This document shows, in pieces, positions 54,038 through 64,000 of a stretch of DNA of 64,000 bases. Within the stretch, counting starts at the first letter, position 1; the number at the start of each line of letters is the position of its first letter. Position numbers and translations under genes: made by a program. The notes under the pieces were generated by a model that saw nothing but the letters and a program-made list of their open reading frames with translations, did not search any database and was not told the DNA's origin. The DNA comes from Thelephora terrestris (Eukaryota > Basidiomycota > Agaricomycetes > Thelephorales > Thelephoraceae), in NCBI GenBank assembly GCA_015956445.1, contig WIUZ02000012.1, positions 1,240,001 to 1,304,000 on the forward strand, read 5' to 3'.

Positions 54038-57000
54038 ATGGCTCTCCCTACCCTCTGGTCAAAGAAAATCCTCCGCCCATTTGGCAACACGTCCCCCATA
54101 CCTCTTACTGCACATCTGCCGCTCGAAGAGGATGCGCACATATTGTGCCTTACTTGCAGCGACCTGCGTCATATTTTGTACTCCATATATTGTTGCAATT
54201 CCGCCTCCAGTGAGTGCCACTCGTTTGGACTCATTGATCACCGTCTCATAATTTTCAGTCCCACGCAAGCTCGACATCACATGCTGTGATAACGAACCCG
54301 CGGTTTTGGGTGAGCTCTTCAACTCCTCGCCGCCACAAAGCGCGTCTATCTGACCCGAGCGGTAGCGCGAAATGTCATCCTCCTCACAATGATTATCGAT
54401 ATGGCATCTAGTGATGATCTTTCCAAGATCTGGAACGCGTTTTATCACCTCTACCTCGATTCCGACTCCAGCGCCTTTCTGAGCTCTCAATGTCGAAAAC
54501 TTTCTCAGCTTTCTTCCTCCATCGAGACCTGGAACCAGTCGCAGTATGGCGTTTTTATCCGCATGTGCGATGTTCGCACCCTGTCCGAACTTCGCCGACA
54601 CTGGGACCTGTGCGTCGCTTATGCTGACTCCTCGGAGTCCAAGGGACGCCATGCAGCCCAGGTCAAACTTACTGTCAAGGAAACGCTTCGCAAGTACACC
54701 GATCCCGTTCATCTAGGCACAATGCGATCGGCAGGATATTACTGGCTCAACGCTTTCAAGATCATGCCCCCTTCCTTCACCCACTTCTGGAAAACCGGAA
54801 CCACTTTTACCGACCGCCAAGAAATAGAGAACGCAAAGTTCCTCAACCCTACTTTCCTCTTCTCGGCGCACGATGAAGGTTTTGCCATCGATCAAGAGTC
54901 CGACCCCATGGCTGCGTTCCATCTCGCCACCGCATTCAAAGACAAGGAGGAACCTGTAGCAATCGACGTGGTCTTTGATTGTGCCAAGACCCAGTTTCAA
55001 GCCTGGTGCGCCGCATTTCGGGCGTATATCAGCAAGTCGCCAGATGGGTTAACCATCAGGTTCTTCTCGGGGGATCCACTCGCGTTTTGTACGGCACTCC
55101 GCAGCCGCCTCGATTCCGGCTCCCTCGTCGCCCGTACCTTCACTCGAACTTGGAGCACTTGTCCGCTCACTCTCGACGGAGGTGATTACGACGACGTTCA
55201 GAACGGCCCCCCCCTGCAATTCAACGTAGTCGAAACTTCAAGCCTCATGGATTCTGTCAGCCTTCTGAACCTACTTGTGGCAGTCGTCCCTCTCATTTCC
55301 CCGAGTCCCTCCTCGGCCGTGTTTACAGAAACTCCGGCTTCCCCAGAGGTTGACGCACTAAAATGGTTTACATCACATTTCTGTGGCGATATTCCAACAA
55401 TATGCTTGATCTTTGACCTCGTTCCTACCACCTACCTATCCAGAATGTCCACTCGCTCTGACCGTGGTGGCATACTCGCATCTCGCGCACAGAAGGAAAC
55501 CGTTGGCCGATACTACGAACGCTTAGTGTGGAAGCGACCCTCCGCAGCGGACTCCGCATTGATTAGGACCCCAAATAGGCCACTCCTCTCATTCGATATC
55601 AACCAACTTGCACAACTCCTCCTCAACGTCTATCGCGAGATGTTCGCTTTAGACAACCCCAAGCTCGCTTCTTCCGTTCCATCTCTTCCGCGTTACACCC
55701 GCGAATCGTTCGCCCTTTTCCTCCGAATTCTACGGTCGGTGGTGGATGTCGACTGGCAGTTTCTCATGGACTGCTTCTACGACGTACTCGACGCTGACGT
55801 TTCCTTGCTCATGGGGAGCAATTATTACCAGGATCTTTGGTGTCAGTTGCACCGCTACCAATTGTACACAGTGTCCATCATGGAAAGGCCACCCCGCCCA
55901 GCGGGACTATATACTGGTTGGAAGGCCGTTCCCCCCGTTGTCACAGTTTTTCTCGTGGTACCCCGCAGCTCGTTGAAGCCCCTGGAAAACGCGGATCACG
56001 TAGAACACATGACACCGATCCTCCATTGCGATGTCAAATCTCCTTCAGTGCACAACATATATCCCTCGATCACCGCCGCATTTGGCAGTATTCGGAGAAC
56101 ATACAAAGGTGGAAACCCCTGGGTCTTTTGGGAAGAAGATCCTTTGGGATTTTCTGGAAAATCCCCTCTGGTCGTTTCTTTTAATGCCCCAGCGTGGACC
56201 CTCGACCGGACCCTTTCTGTTGCGCTTTCCCTTCGCGCCACACCCTACACCCTTCCATGGACACGGAAGTTGGGGATAGGACTTCACCTATTTCTGACGA
56301 AGATCACTGACACCTCTAACGTATTCATCGTCCCTGATCATCCAACCTTACCCCAACAAAGAGGGCTACTCGGGGTTTCTACGTCCCAGCAACGAGTCGA
56401 AGTCCACCTGGATCGAGGGTGTCGTAAGATCTCTACGCTTACATCTCGGATCGACCTTGTTGAGGCCAAAGAGAAAGAGATGCTGCTGGAAGGCTCCGCT
56501 GTTTCCTCTTCGCAATCTAGTAGTTGCGCGATTCGTGTTAGCTTTGGTGGGATCCAGCGAGACGCTTTGTTTCCGTTCCCGGTAGCTGGTGGTCAATCGA
56601 AGCTTCGCATAGCTCGAAAGTCCTCATACCTGGAGGTATTTCTACGCGGTTTCCTGCTCGAAGCTAGCTGCTAACATTGTCCTTACGAAGGTCGTTTCCC
56701 TAATCAAAGGTCCGGAGGACTTCAAGGCTCTTACGGCGGTCCCGTTTCCCATCGCTGTGACGGAAAGCGGAGTTTTGTCGCCGTGGTCGCTCCCTCGCTT
56801 GAACATTGACCTGCTCCCCCATCTCGATGTCGAAGGCCTTCCCCAGCTTCACACCCTCTTCGCGCACCTTCATATGGAATCTGCCGATCAGGAGCGTCAT
56901 GCGGAGAACAAGGGCAGATTTGACGACATTCTAGGAGTCAGACACACGATACGCTCTATCTTTGCCTCATTCACCGGGGCAGGGGGAACCGCCAACTACG

Positions 57001-57638
57001 CATTTGGGTTCCTTAGAGCCGACGACCGCAAGATTGACACGTTTATCTTTGTTACAGGACTCCGACTCGACCTCGCAGACCACTCAATAGTCGCCGACGC
57101 ATTTGTGCTCACGCCTGCGGAGGACCTGATGCTCGCTGGAGGGATCAAAGCGCTTGATGCGATCGAAGAGTCCCCGTTGCAGAAGATCACCTTGGTCGAA
57201 GAAGAGTTGAGAGTGTGGAAACAACTGTTGCCGGCGCTCGCTGAAAGGTGCCGCGTGGGATGGAAACATGGGGCCAATTGCGAGTATCTCTCCCAAGGAG
57301 GTATCTCACCTCATCTTGGACTCAGCTTGGACCCGCTCTGTTGTTGCGGGAGGGGAAAGGAGACAGAGGAATTCCTGAAGCGGCCGGAATGGCTTCCGTT
57401 CGCGCCATTCGTCACCCGGATTGCACTGAGTCCTCTGTTCGAGGTACCTTACTTGGACAAAGTATTGTCTCATGTCAAACCTGTAGTCGAGGAGGGGAAA
57501 CGTCGGTGCGATGTTTGCAAGGAAGGGGGGAAGCCAAAGCTCCTCACGTGCACCCGTTGTAAACGGGGAACTTATTGTTCAGCGGTGTGTCAAAGGGCCG
57601 ACTGGAAAGAGCATAAGGCGAAGTGCAAAACCGGGTAA
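54038..57638 (+). CDS. DUF4470 and MYND zinc-finger protein
   Basis: Exons 54038-54209, 54259-54309, 54366-56635 and 56691-57638. The small first exons supply the DUF4470 start (MALPTLWSKKILRPFGNTSP, DAHILCLTCSDLRHILYSIY, then RKLDITCCDNEPAVLARNVILLTM). The third exon encodes DLSKIWNAFYHLYLD and a large central region. A phase-checked 55 nt intron at 56636-56690 restores SSYLEVVSLIKGPEDF. The C-terminus is a MYND finger, CDVCKEGGKPKLLTCTRC with YCSAVCQRADWKEHKAKCK. The combination is frequent in mushroom genomes. MYND fingers bind Pro-rich partners; the role of DUF4470 is unknown. Beginning the gene at 54389, where the long exon's ATG lies, would lose the domain's conserved start. Confidence 0.88.
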
Positions 57639-58110
57639 TTGTTAGTACTGTACAAATGTCTCTAATTCCACTCGGAATCTTAGTGCAGTCACTGCCCCTC
57701 CACCGCGCGGGCAGCGCGGTCGGACCCAAGTATGGAAAAATGTCTAGGTGATAACAGTTGCGAACGGGCAGTTCGTCCTTTTAGGATTGAAGATGGACCG
57801 CAGTGATGCGTTCGCATTTGATGCGGAAGTCTGCCGAGCTCATCGCCCAAGGCGGGGTCAAGTATGACCGGTCTGGCCGCGTATATATCACCGCCGATAT
57901 CTACGGAGCATCAGAAGGCGGTGGTATCCGTTCAGATCTGTTATTTGCAGGAGACACCAAGGAGTTTGCCCCCCCCCCATACTTCTGATCGCAAATTCGA
58001 ATCGCTCCGTAAGTGGCGACAAGCAGATACTAATAGCGGTGTTTGCATGACTCAGGAATACCATAGTCAAACGTTTCATATTGTTAGGGGGTTACACTTT
58101 ACACGTCCAT
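57639..58110. other. Convergent intergenic region
   Basis: 472 bp between the stop codons of the DUF4470-MYND gene (plus) and aldolase (minus). A plus-strand ORF at 57803-57988 has no recognised motif. A C homopolymer lies near 57970. Confidence 0.5.
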
Positions 58111-59810
58111 TCAATTATCATCTGAATTAAAGCCGGTCTGCCACGAAGGGTCAGGTAAACAGATGTAGATGACATATCGGCGAATATTGACATACCAACG
58201 TTGCCCAAGTCTGCACAGGCCTCCTTGACACGGGCGGAGAGAGTCTTCTCGCCTTCTCGGACCCAAACGCGAGGATCATAGTACTGCGACAGATGTGAAG
58301 GTCGGACCGGGCAATTTTTAGTCAAGGGGAACACACCTTCTTGTTTGGCTTGTCATCACCATCTGGGTTGCCAACCTGTGTTAGGAGATAATCCTTCTTC
58401 TTGAGGACGAAATCCTGGATCGATGATTGCGTCACAACTGTATGTCTTCCGCGGACCGGTGGCTATTACGTACCCGAATTCCAATGAGGTAAGCCCACTG
58501 GGTGTCTACGACCGCGGTGAGCGAGCGAGAAAGAAAAAGAGATGGGCAAAAGACGAACCGGTGTCCACATTCATTTTGACAACCCCGTTTTGGACGGCGG
58601 TGTTGATCTCTTCCTTAGTGGAGCCCGAGCCGCCGTGGAAAACGAGGAACCTGGAGCAGGACGGTTTAGAGGGTCAGCGATTGGGGGAAATAGCACGCAC
58701 AAGGGCTTGGGGGATTCGCCACCCAACTTCTCGCTGACGTGCTTCTGGTGTTTACCCAGAAGTTCAGGGTGAAGCTTGACATTTCCAGGCTTGTAAACAC
58801 CGTGAACGTTTCCGAAAGCGGCAGCGATACTGAAGTTGGGGCCAATGGCACTCAGGGCTGAGTACACATCCCAAATATCCTCTGGCTGAGTGTAGAGCTT
58901 GGAGTTATCGACGCCAGTGTTATCGACGCCGTCCTCCTCACCACCGGTGATACCGATCTCCATCTCGAGCCAGATGCCAAGGGGAGCCATACGTTTGAAG
59001 TACTTGACGCAGGTGGCAATGTTGTCCTCCTTGCTCTCCTCGGAAAGGTCGAGCATATGAGAGGAGAAAAGAGGCTCCTGGTGCTGCTTGTAATAGGCTT
59101 CGTTAGCCTCAAGCATACCATCGAACCACGGCAAGAGTTTGTGAGCACAGTGATCAGAGTGCAAGACGACGGGACTGAAGAAAGGTTGGATTAGAGATTT
59201 AGGTGAACCAGATAGGGCCGATGTAGACTAACACGCCGTAAGCCTTTGCGACGGTGCGGATGTGATGAGCGGCAGCAATGGCACCGGCGATAGAAGCCTG
59301 TTGTTTATCATTTGCAAGGCCTTTGCCGGCGAAATAGGCGCTACCGCCTTGAGAGACCTGGAGAATGATCGGAGATTTGATATCTCTGAGGGAGCGTAAG
59401 TTTCAATTGGATTCTCAGGATCGCCGCGGAACCGGACGTACCGAGCAGCCTCGAGGACTGCGTTTGCAGTCGATGAAGAGGTGACATTCTGCAAGGGATG
59501 ATGAGACAACCTGAGGGCTGGTGGAGGACGCTGCCACTTACGATTGCCTAGGTAAATTCACTATCAGATCAACCCCAGCGAGGTGGTGAGAGGTAGAGGC
59601 TTACTGGGATGGCAAACTTTGAGGAGGATCAGCGTCGAGCATCTGAGGGTAAAACCGGAGGCGGATCTTACCTGGTTCTCTTTGGCATACTCGAAGAGCT
59701 TGCGGACGTTATCGCCCGTTAAAACGCCAGTCTGGGGTCGAAATTGTGAGATGAAGTGAGCATGCTAGAGAGTAGGTTTTGCCTACCGGAACGATATCGA
59801 GGATGCCCAT
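58111..59810 (-). CDS. FBA1: Fructose-bisphosphate aldolase, class II
   Basis: About eleven exons starting at 59810 (MGILDIVP), 59731-59672 (TGVLTGDNVRKLFEYAKENQ), 59616-59605 (FAIP), 59547-59542 (AI) and 59488 onward (NVTSSSTANAVLEAAR, then DIKSPIILQVSQGGSAYFAGKG). Further on are VVLHSDHCAHKLLPW (zinc-binding His), EMEIGITGGEEDG, AAAFGNVHGVYKPGNVKLHPE, FHGGSGSTKEEI and VVKMNVDTDTQWAY. The protein ends LGNVDDN at 58111. This zinc-dependent enzyme splits fructose-1,6-bisphosphate in glycolysis and gluconeogenesis. The order of metal and substrate residues is intact. The two consecutive micro-exons (12 and 6 nt) are forced by the invariant FAIPAINVTSSST segment. A highly expressed housekeeping gene is expected. 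Confidence 0.95.
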
Positions 59811-59982
59811 GGTGGAAGTTGGAGATTGAGAAGGGTTGAGCGTTTACAGTTTGAAAAAAAAAACGAAACCGTTCCGATGGGGAATTGAATGTCCGCGACT
59901 CACACCCGGGGCTACACGGGAGGACGATGCCATAATATTACAGCCAAGTACTTATACTACAATTGCTTCTCGCAGAGGTCGA

Positions 59983-60667
59983 CTACAACAACGGTAAGAC
60001 CTTGTCGGCGGCCGTGATGGTTACTTCACCGGGAACAGGTTCGACTGCGACCGAAGTTATCTTATCTCCGTCCGTAATAACGACGTATCGCTGTTACCGG
60101 GACTCGTCAACGGGGGAGACTCGAGGCGTAATGGCGAAGCATACCTTGGACCTCGGCCCGCCAAGCAGAGGGGATGCGTCGAACAGCATTCCAAGCGCAA
60201 GAGTCAGCTCGGCCTTGTCGTCTGCAATGAACCGAACTTTGGTCCCGTCAGGAGCCAACTGGGTTTTCCACGCTCTGCAGAATTTCATCAACGACCGACC
60301 CTTGAATGAGAAGTACAGCGACATACTTGAGCACAAAGACGTCGTTCACGGCAACAACATAGACATTGTCAATCCCTTTTTCTTTAAACTGTTCGTAGGC
60401 GCTTATGTAGCCCGGGATTTGCGCAGTACACGTCCCGGTGAATGCGCCAGGCACGCCAACCTGAATGCGGTGAGGCTCATCTCACTCGCGAGCGATCACA
60501 GACTGTCGTACAAACACGTTTCTTCCCGTGAGCTCTGCGATGTGAAAAGACTGCTCCGGGTTGTCTTCCTTGACTGCTGCGCTAGTGGGGAATTTGCTGC
60601 CAGGCTGGATTTCTCTGTTGGCGATGGCTGCGAGGTGGTGCGAAACAGAGGAGAGGATGGAAGTCAT
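59983..60667 (-). CDS. Type II (Prx5/Ahp1-like) peroxiredoxin
   Basis: Four exons. The first starts at 60667 (MTSILSSVSHHLAA, KFPTSAAVKEDNPEQSFHIAELTGRN). Exon 2 has VGVPGAFTGTCTAQIPGY with the peroxidatic Cys in TGTC. Exon 3 has AWKTQLAPDGTKVRFIADDKAELT and LGGPRSK, and exon 4 has RYVVITDGDKITSVAVE to LPLL at 59983. Thioredoxin-fold peroxidases of this type reduce H2O2 and alkyl hydroperoxides using thioredoxin or glutaredoxin. The short hydroxylated N-terminus could be a weak mitochondrial signal, but that is uncertain. It lies about 170 bp upstream of the aldolase gene on the same strand. Confidence 0.93.
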
Positions 60668-61381
60668 TGTCAGGATGGAGTAGATGATGTCACGAACTCC
60701 CCTCTCCTTGGTTCAACTTCACCCGCTCCCATCGGCACGTGGGTTATGTTGAAGTTGAGTACGCAGGACATCATCTCCTTCTGAATCACACGGTTTTCTA
60801 AGGGCCCACAGATTTCACCAAAGAGACTTGTGCCAGACGGTTGTTTGGTCCCAACCAAACAGTGAGCGGCCAGGTTATACGCCCACCTTCAATTATCATC
60901 CAGAGATATAACCTGTGGGTTCGTGGCACTCTGCTACAGATGAGTGCAAAGACCCACCTATACTGGTACCCGTCATCCTTCCCCATTGGAACATCGTGGA
61001 CTTGAGCACAACGTCTCACCTGTGCACTGGGTTGATTGAAACCTCCACGATTTGGTCACGCACCGCACTGCTCGAGCCCAGAGTCTCGGCCTCCGTGCTA
61101 ATCCCATCAAAATAGGATCGCGTAGGAGCATACCAAGAAAGGGGTAACATCAAGGAACAAAACTTCCGTGGGTGTTGCGCAGTTGCGTCAGGCAACTGCT
61201 GCAGATAGGCTTCTGCCATAGGGTATCCCTGATCGTCGTTTTTTTTACCTAACCGGGATCAGCGAGAGTCTCGGCGATGGCACTCATTCTTCACCCTGAT
61301 CGCGAGCAAGGCCTGGGCTCTGAGATAAAGCATAGCATCAGCTCGTATTGGGTGGACTCGCCACGAAGTACTTGATATCGA
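60668..61381. other. Intergenic region, no supported gene
   Basis: 714 bp between the 5' end of the peroxiredoxin and the 3' end of the methyltransferase. A minus-strand ATG ORF at 61016-61219 (67 codons) is followed by a plausible GTGAGA...TGTAG intron, but I recognise no protein. It may be 3' UTR or a lineage-specific gene. Confidence 0.4.
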
Positions 61382-62363
61382 TCACGTCGTAAGTCTAGCT
61401 AACACCCGAAGTCTGACGTACATCAGCATCCACCTATCGCTGTCCACGTCCTTCGAATCAACCTCACAGGCGTCGGCAGTTTCCTTGAGTATCACCTCCG
61501 TTTCTTCCGGATCGATCCCCTGAAGGAACGTCGTGTTCTTCGTGAACAAGCGCAGCCACTCCAGAAGATGTCCAGTCAACATCGTCTGTCGCGGAACAAG
61601 GGAGATGTTCACAACTTCAAATCCTTCGGAAACCAGGAGCTATTTTCTCGCACCGGATCAGCACAGACGCCAAAGGCGCAAACACGAGAGGGGCTTTTAC
61701 TTTTGAATAGGATTCCGTGGACGGGAAATACCAAGGATCTCTCGAGATGGGGTCATACCCCCTGCTGCGTAACGCCGAGTGTAAAGCAGAGCGGACGCCT
61801 GCACATCGTTAAACGTGACCACAGAGCGACAGGTGCTTGGTCCTACCTATGCAGTTGCCCCACCCGCCAAATTCTGCGGCAAAGGTCCCACCTGGCTTTA
61901 ATACCTTCTTGACGCCACGAATGACTCCGACCGGATCCCGTTTGCACCAGTGTAGAACGGCGTTGCTAAACACCTTGTCGAATCTCCCGTGCCTGGCCAA
62001 AAGCTCAGATGAAAATTCATCGTCGAGCGCCTGAATGTCCTGGACGTGGGCGTTCCTCAACCCGTTCTCCTTTGCCTTGTCGATCTGCAACTACCGATGA
62101 GAAAAAAAATCCTCTGGTGGAAGACTAATAGTTCTCGCCATGCTCGGACTGGAGTCTACGCCCACGACGATACCGGCATCCGCAACTGCCTTTGAGAGCT
62201 TGAGAGCCACCTCACCGCTGCCACATCCGAAATCGATTATCTTATCTCCGGGTTTCGGATCGAGGAGCCTGAGGACTGGGGCAGTGTTCTCTGTCGAATA
62301 CACAAACGAGGCGACCTTGTTGTATTCGGATGCTGACCAAGTGTCAACTGCCTTTTCACTCAT
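61382..62363 (-). CDS. SAM-dependent class I methyltransferase
   Basis: Four exons (62363-62139, 62084-61847, 61798-61701, 61639-61382) give 272 residues. MSEKAVDTWSASEYNKVASFVY leads to motif I, IIDFGCGSGEVAL, and motif II, VVGVDSSPSM-IDKAK. Further on are FDKVFSNAVLHW (motif IV), LKPGGTFAAEFGG (motif V) and DPWYFPS. The layout resembles the trans-aconitate/ubiquinone-type small-molecule methyltransferases. The first intron (62138-62085) uses a GC donor, because only that junction is in phase and it gives the usual SPSMIDKAK. No substrate can be inferred. The ending (RLRVLARLTT) follows the family's usual YVRLR stretch. Another methyltransferase class is possible but unlikely. Confidence 0.85.
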
Positions 62364-63021
62364 GTTTGCCTCGCACCACGGCGGTGTAAGGTCGCAAGAG
62401 ACTCGATCACTCGTGTAAAATGATCGACATAGTTGTGATTTGGGTGGGTGGATATGAAACGGAAAAAAGGGGGGGGGGAGGACGTGTAGACGAGACCAGG
62501 TATGCCCAAGGTTTGACAGCCAAGTTAGAACTGTGATTAATTAAGGGATGGGATGGGAACGAAGGAGACATGCTGAAAACACGAGGATGCGTCAGTGAGG
62601 CGAAATGACAAAAAACAACAGAATCATGTACAAATTATCAAAAGCGAGGGTGACAACTTAATCTAATGACCATACACATCAAACAGCTGACGAGAGGAAC
62701 ACAGGTGAGTGCCGAGAACTAACATAAACGCCCAGTGTCAGGATCTTCCGGAGGAGAAGAGAACGAGGGTGGAAGGAAGATCCGGAGGAGCCAGGCCCCG
62801 ACCCTCCATTCGTAACGTTATCAATCACGGGAATCGGATGATCCTTCGCATCGATAAGCCTTCGCAAACGCATCAAGGATCTATTGGGGGGCAAGCATGG
62901 GAGTGGCATCACAGAGCCTGGCGGTAGAAGGGTCAGGGACACGCGGTTCCGTGAGGGGGCGGCTTACCGGTTAAATTATAGAATACAACCAACCGTTTGG
63001 ATGGTCGGTAAGCGCGTTGTG
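62364..63021. other. Intergenic region between methyltransferase and CK1 gene
   Basis: 658 bp. It contains a G homopolymer near 62468-62479 and A/T-rich stretches near 62590-62660. Short ORFs on both strands carry no recognised motif. It holds the 5' side of the methyltransferase and the 3' flank of the kinase gene. Confidence 0.5.
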
Positions 63022-64000
63022 TCAGGTCGACTGATGTTTGGCATGACACGCGGCACAATGGCGTTTCCTCGCCTTCTTCTGTCTCGTGCTAATCCAATCA
63101 AACTTGAGGTCGTAGTCGATACTGTGCTTGACCGCGAGGCCTCTGAATAGGTTTCGAAGCCCGTCGTAGTCGGGAAGATCGTCAAAGTCGAGACTCCTGG
63201 TATACTTGTAAAAGATATCAAACTCTTCAGGGAGGCCCACCGTCAGCAGTTGTTCGGTCTCGAGTTTCTTATCGCGAATGATGTCCCACGTCTCAGCCAC
63301 CGTTTCTCCGTGTAGCCGCCGCCATGGAAGGTTTCCTCGAAGGAAATAAATGAGCATATAAGCTAGGGACTCCAAGTCGTCGCGCCGTGAACATTCTAGA
63401 CGGGTGTTAGAGCGGCGATGAAAGGGAAGCGGTTCATTTACCGATGCTGTTGTGGGTATGTATTGACGCGAAAAGGGAGGTTCCGACTCTATGCTGCTCG
63501 TCTTGTTGGTATGGGATGTGCATGGTGGTTCGGGGGTCTCTAAATTTCTTGGCCAGTCCAAAGTCGATGACATTGATGACACAGGCTGATTTGCCGACGC
63601 CCATGACGAAATTTGCGGGCTTGACGTCTCTGTGGACCAAATCGCGGGAGTGGATGAATTCTATACGCTCCAACTGGGAGAGAGGGTTAACGCCGCCCAA
63701 AAAGGAAACATGGCGCGGATGAGGCTGGGGTGGTCACAGCGCATAAAAGTGCTCACCAGCTGGTCTGCGATGAGAAGGACGGTCTTGAGGGAGAAGTGTT
63801 TGTTGCACATCTTAAAGAGGTCCTCCAGCGAGGGACCAAGGAGGTCAAGGATCATGACATCGAAATCCCCGTGTTTTCCAGACCACATAATCCAGGGTAT
63901 ACCGGGAGAGCCAGAGAGGGTCTTGTATATCTTGGATTCCTGTCGGATTGGACTGTTGCGGGGGACGGTAGGCTGGAGTTTGATAGCGACCTCCTTCCCG
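63022..64000 (-). CDS. Casein kinase 1-like protein kinase (5' truncated by the window)
   Basis: The N-lobe begins outside the window. Visible are the ATP-site VAIKLQP and ESKIYKTLSGSPGIPWIMW, the linker DVMILDLLGPSLEDLF, the catalytic loop LVHRDVKPANFVMG, the metal-binding VIDFGLAKKFRDP and a substrate region HIPYQQDEQHRVGTSLFASIHTHNSIE joined across an intron, then CSRRDDLESLAYMLIYFLRGNLPW. The protein stops soon after the kinase fold (CAACHAKHQST). CK1 enzymes phosphorylate Ser/Thr, often after primed sites. Compared with Hrr25-type CK1, the loop after HIPY diverges (GTSLFAS in place of GTARYAS) and there is no long C-terminal tail, so this is probably one of the CK1-like paralogues expanded in basidiomycetes. 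Confidence 0.85.

Noticed and set aside
54059-54712. Minus-strand ORF of 217 codons as a gene
   Set aside because: It is antisense to the first three exons of the DUF4470-MYND gene, whose domain sequence and splice sites explain the region. The minus-strand translation shows no motif.
1-64000. Transposons, CRISPR arrays or rRNA
   Set aside because: No reverse transcriptase, transposase, LTR pair, regular spacer array or rRNA-like sequence was recognised. Short repeats alone do not support a mobile element.

Overview
This is a 64 kb piece of a nuclear chromosome from a filamentous basidiomycete, most likely an Agaricomycete. The evidence is the gene style: dense genes split by many 46-62 nt introns, very short exons, intergenic gaps of a few hundred bases, a DUF4470-MYND gene of the mushroom type, a CCH1 calcium channel, and eukaryotic tRNAs. 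No CRISPR array, rRNA or recognisable transposon was seen. Exon chains were joined by eye from splice-site consensus, reading phase and family motifs. Where exon lengths are stated, their sum was checked to be divisible by three.

Layout, 1-30 kb. A 5'-truncated WDR48/UAF1-type protein is followed by tRNA-Glu, HRI1, an F-box protein and a pfkB-type sugar kinase (the last three on the minus strand). Next come a half-length 5-oxoprolinase/hydantoinase-A protein and ETF-ubiquinone oxidoreductase. A tightly packed divergent pair, TRM112 (minus) and RRP45 (plus), is followed by eIF3a. The 7.4 kb calcium channel gene CCH1 fills 18-25.4 kb on the minus strand. A HIT zinc-finger gene, BUD32 and an FCP1/HAD-domain protein follow.

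Layout, 30-64 kb. An ENTH-domain epsin and tRNA-Gly precede a tandem pair of lysophospholipase genes that share about 94% of an N-terminal stretch. Two uncharacterised proteins (one RING/FYVE-like) follow, then valyl-tRNA synthetase, a 13-exon cytochrome P450, a Vip1-like RRM protein, an uncharacterised Pro/Ser-rich protein, tRNA-Asp, the DUF4470-MYND protein, class II fructose-bisphosphate aldolase, a peroxiredoxin, a SAM methyltransferase and a 3'-complete casein kinase 1-like gene cut by the window end.

Most of the window is core housekeeping: translation and tRNA biology (eIF3a, ValRS, TRM112, BUD32, three tRNAs), RNA decay (RRP45), mitochondrial electron transfer, glycolysis and redox defence. 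I see no operon-like pathway and no secondary-metabolite cluster. The most distinctive features are the gene architecture (5, 6, 12 and 14 nt exons and at least four GC-AG introns, each forced by reading phase and conserved protein motifs), the recent lysophospholipase duplication, the oxoprolinase lacking its HyuB half, and altered active-site or pore residues in several proteins.
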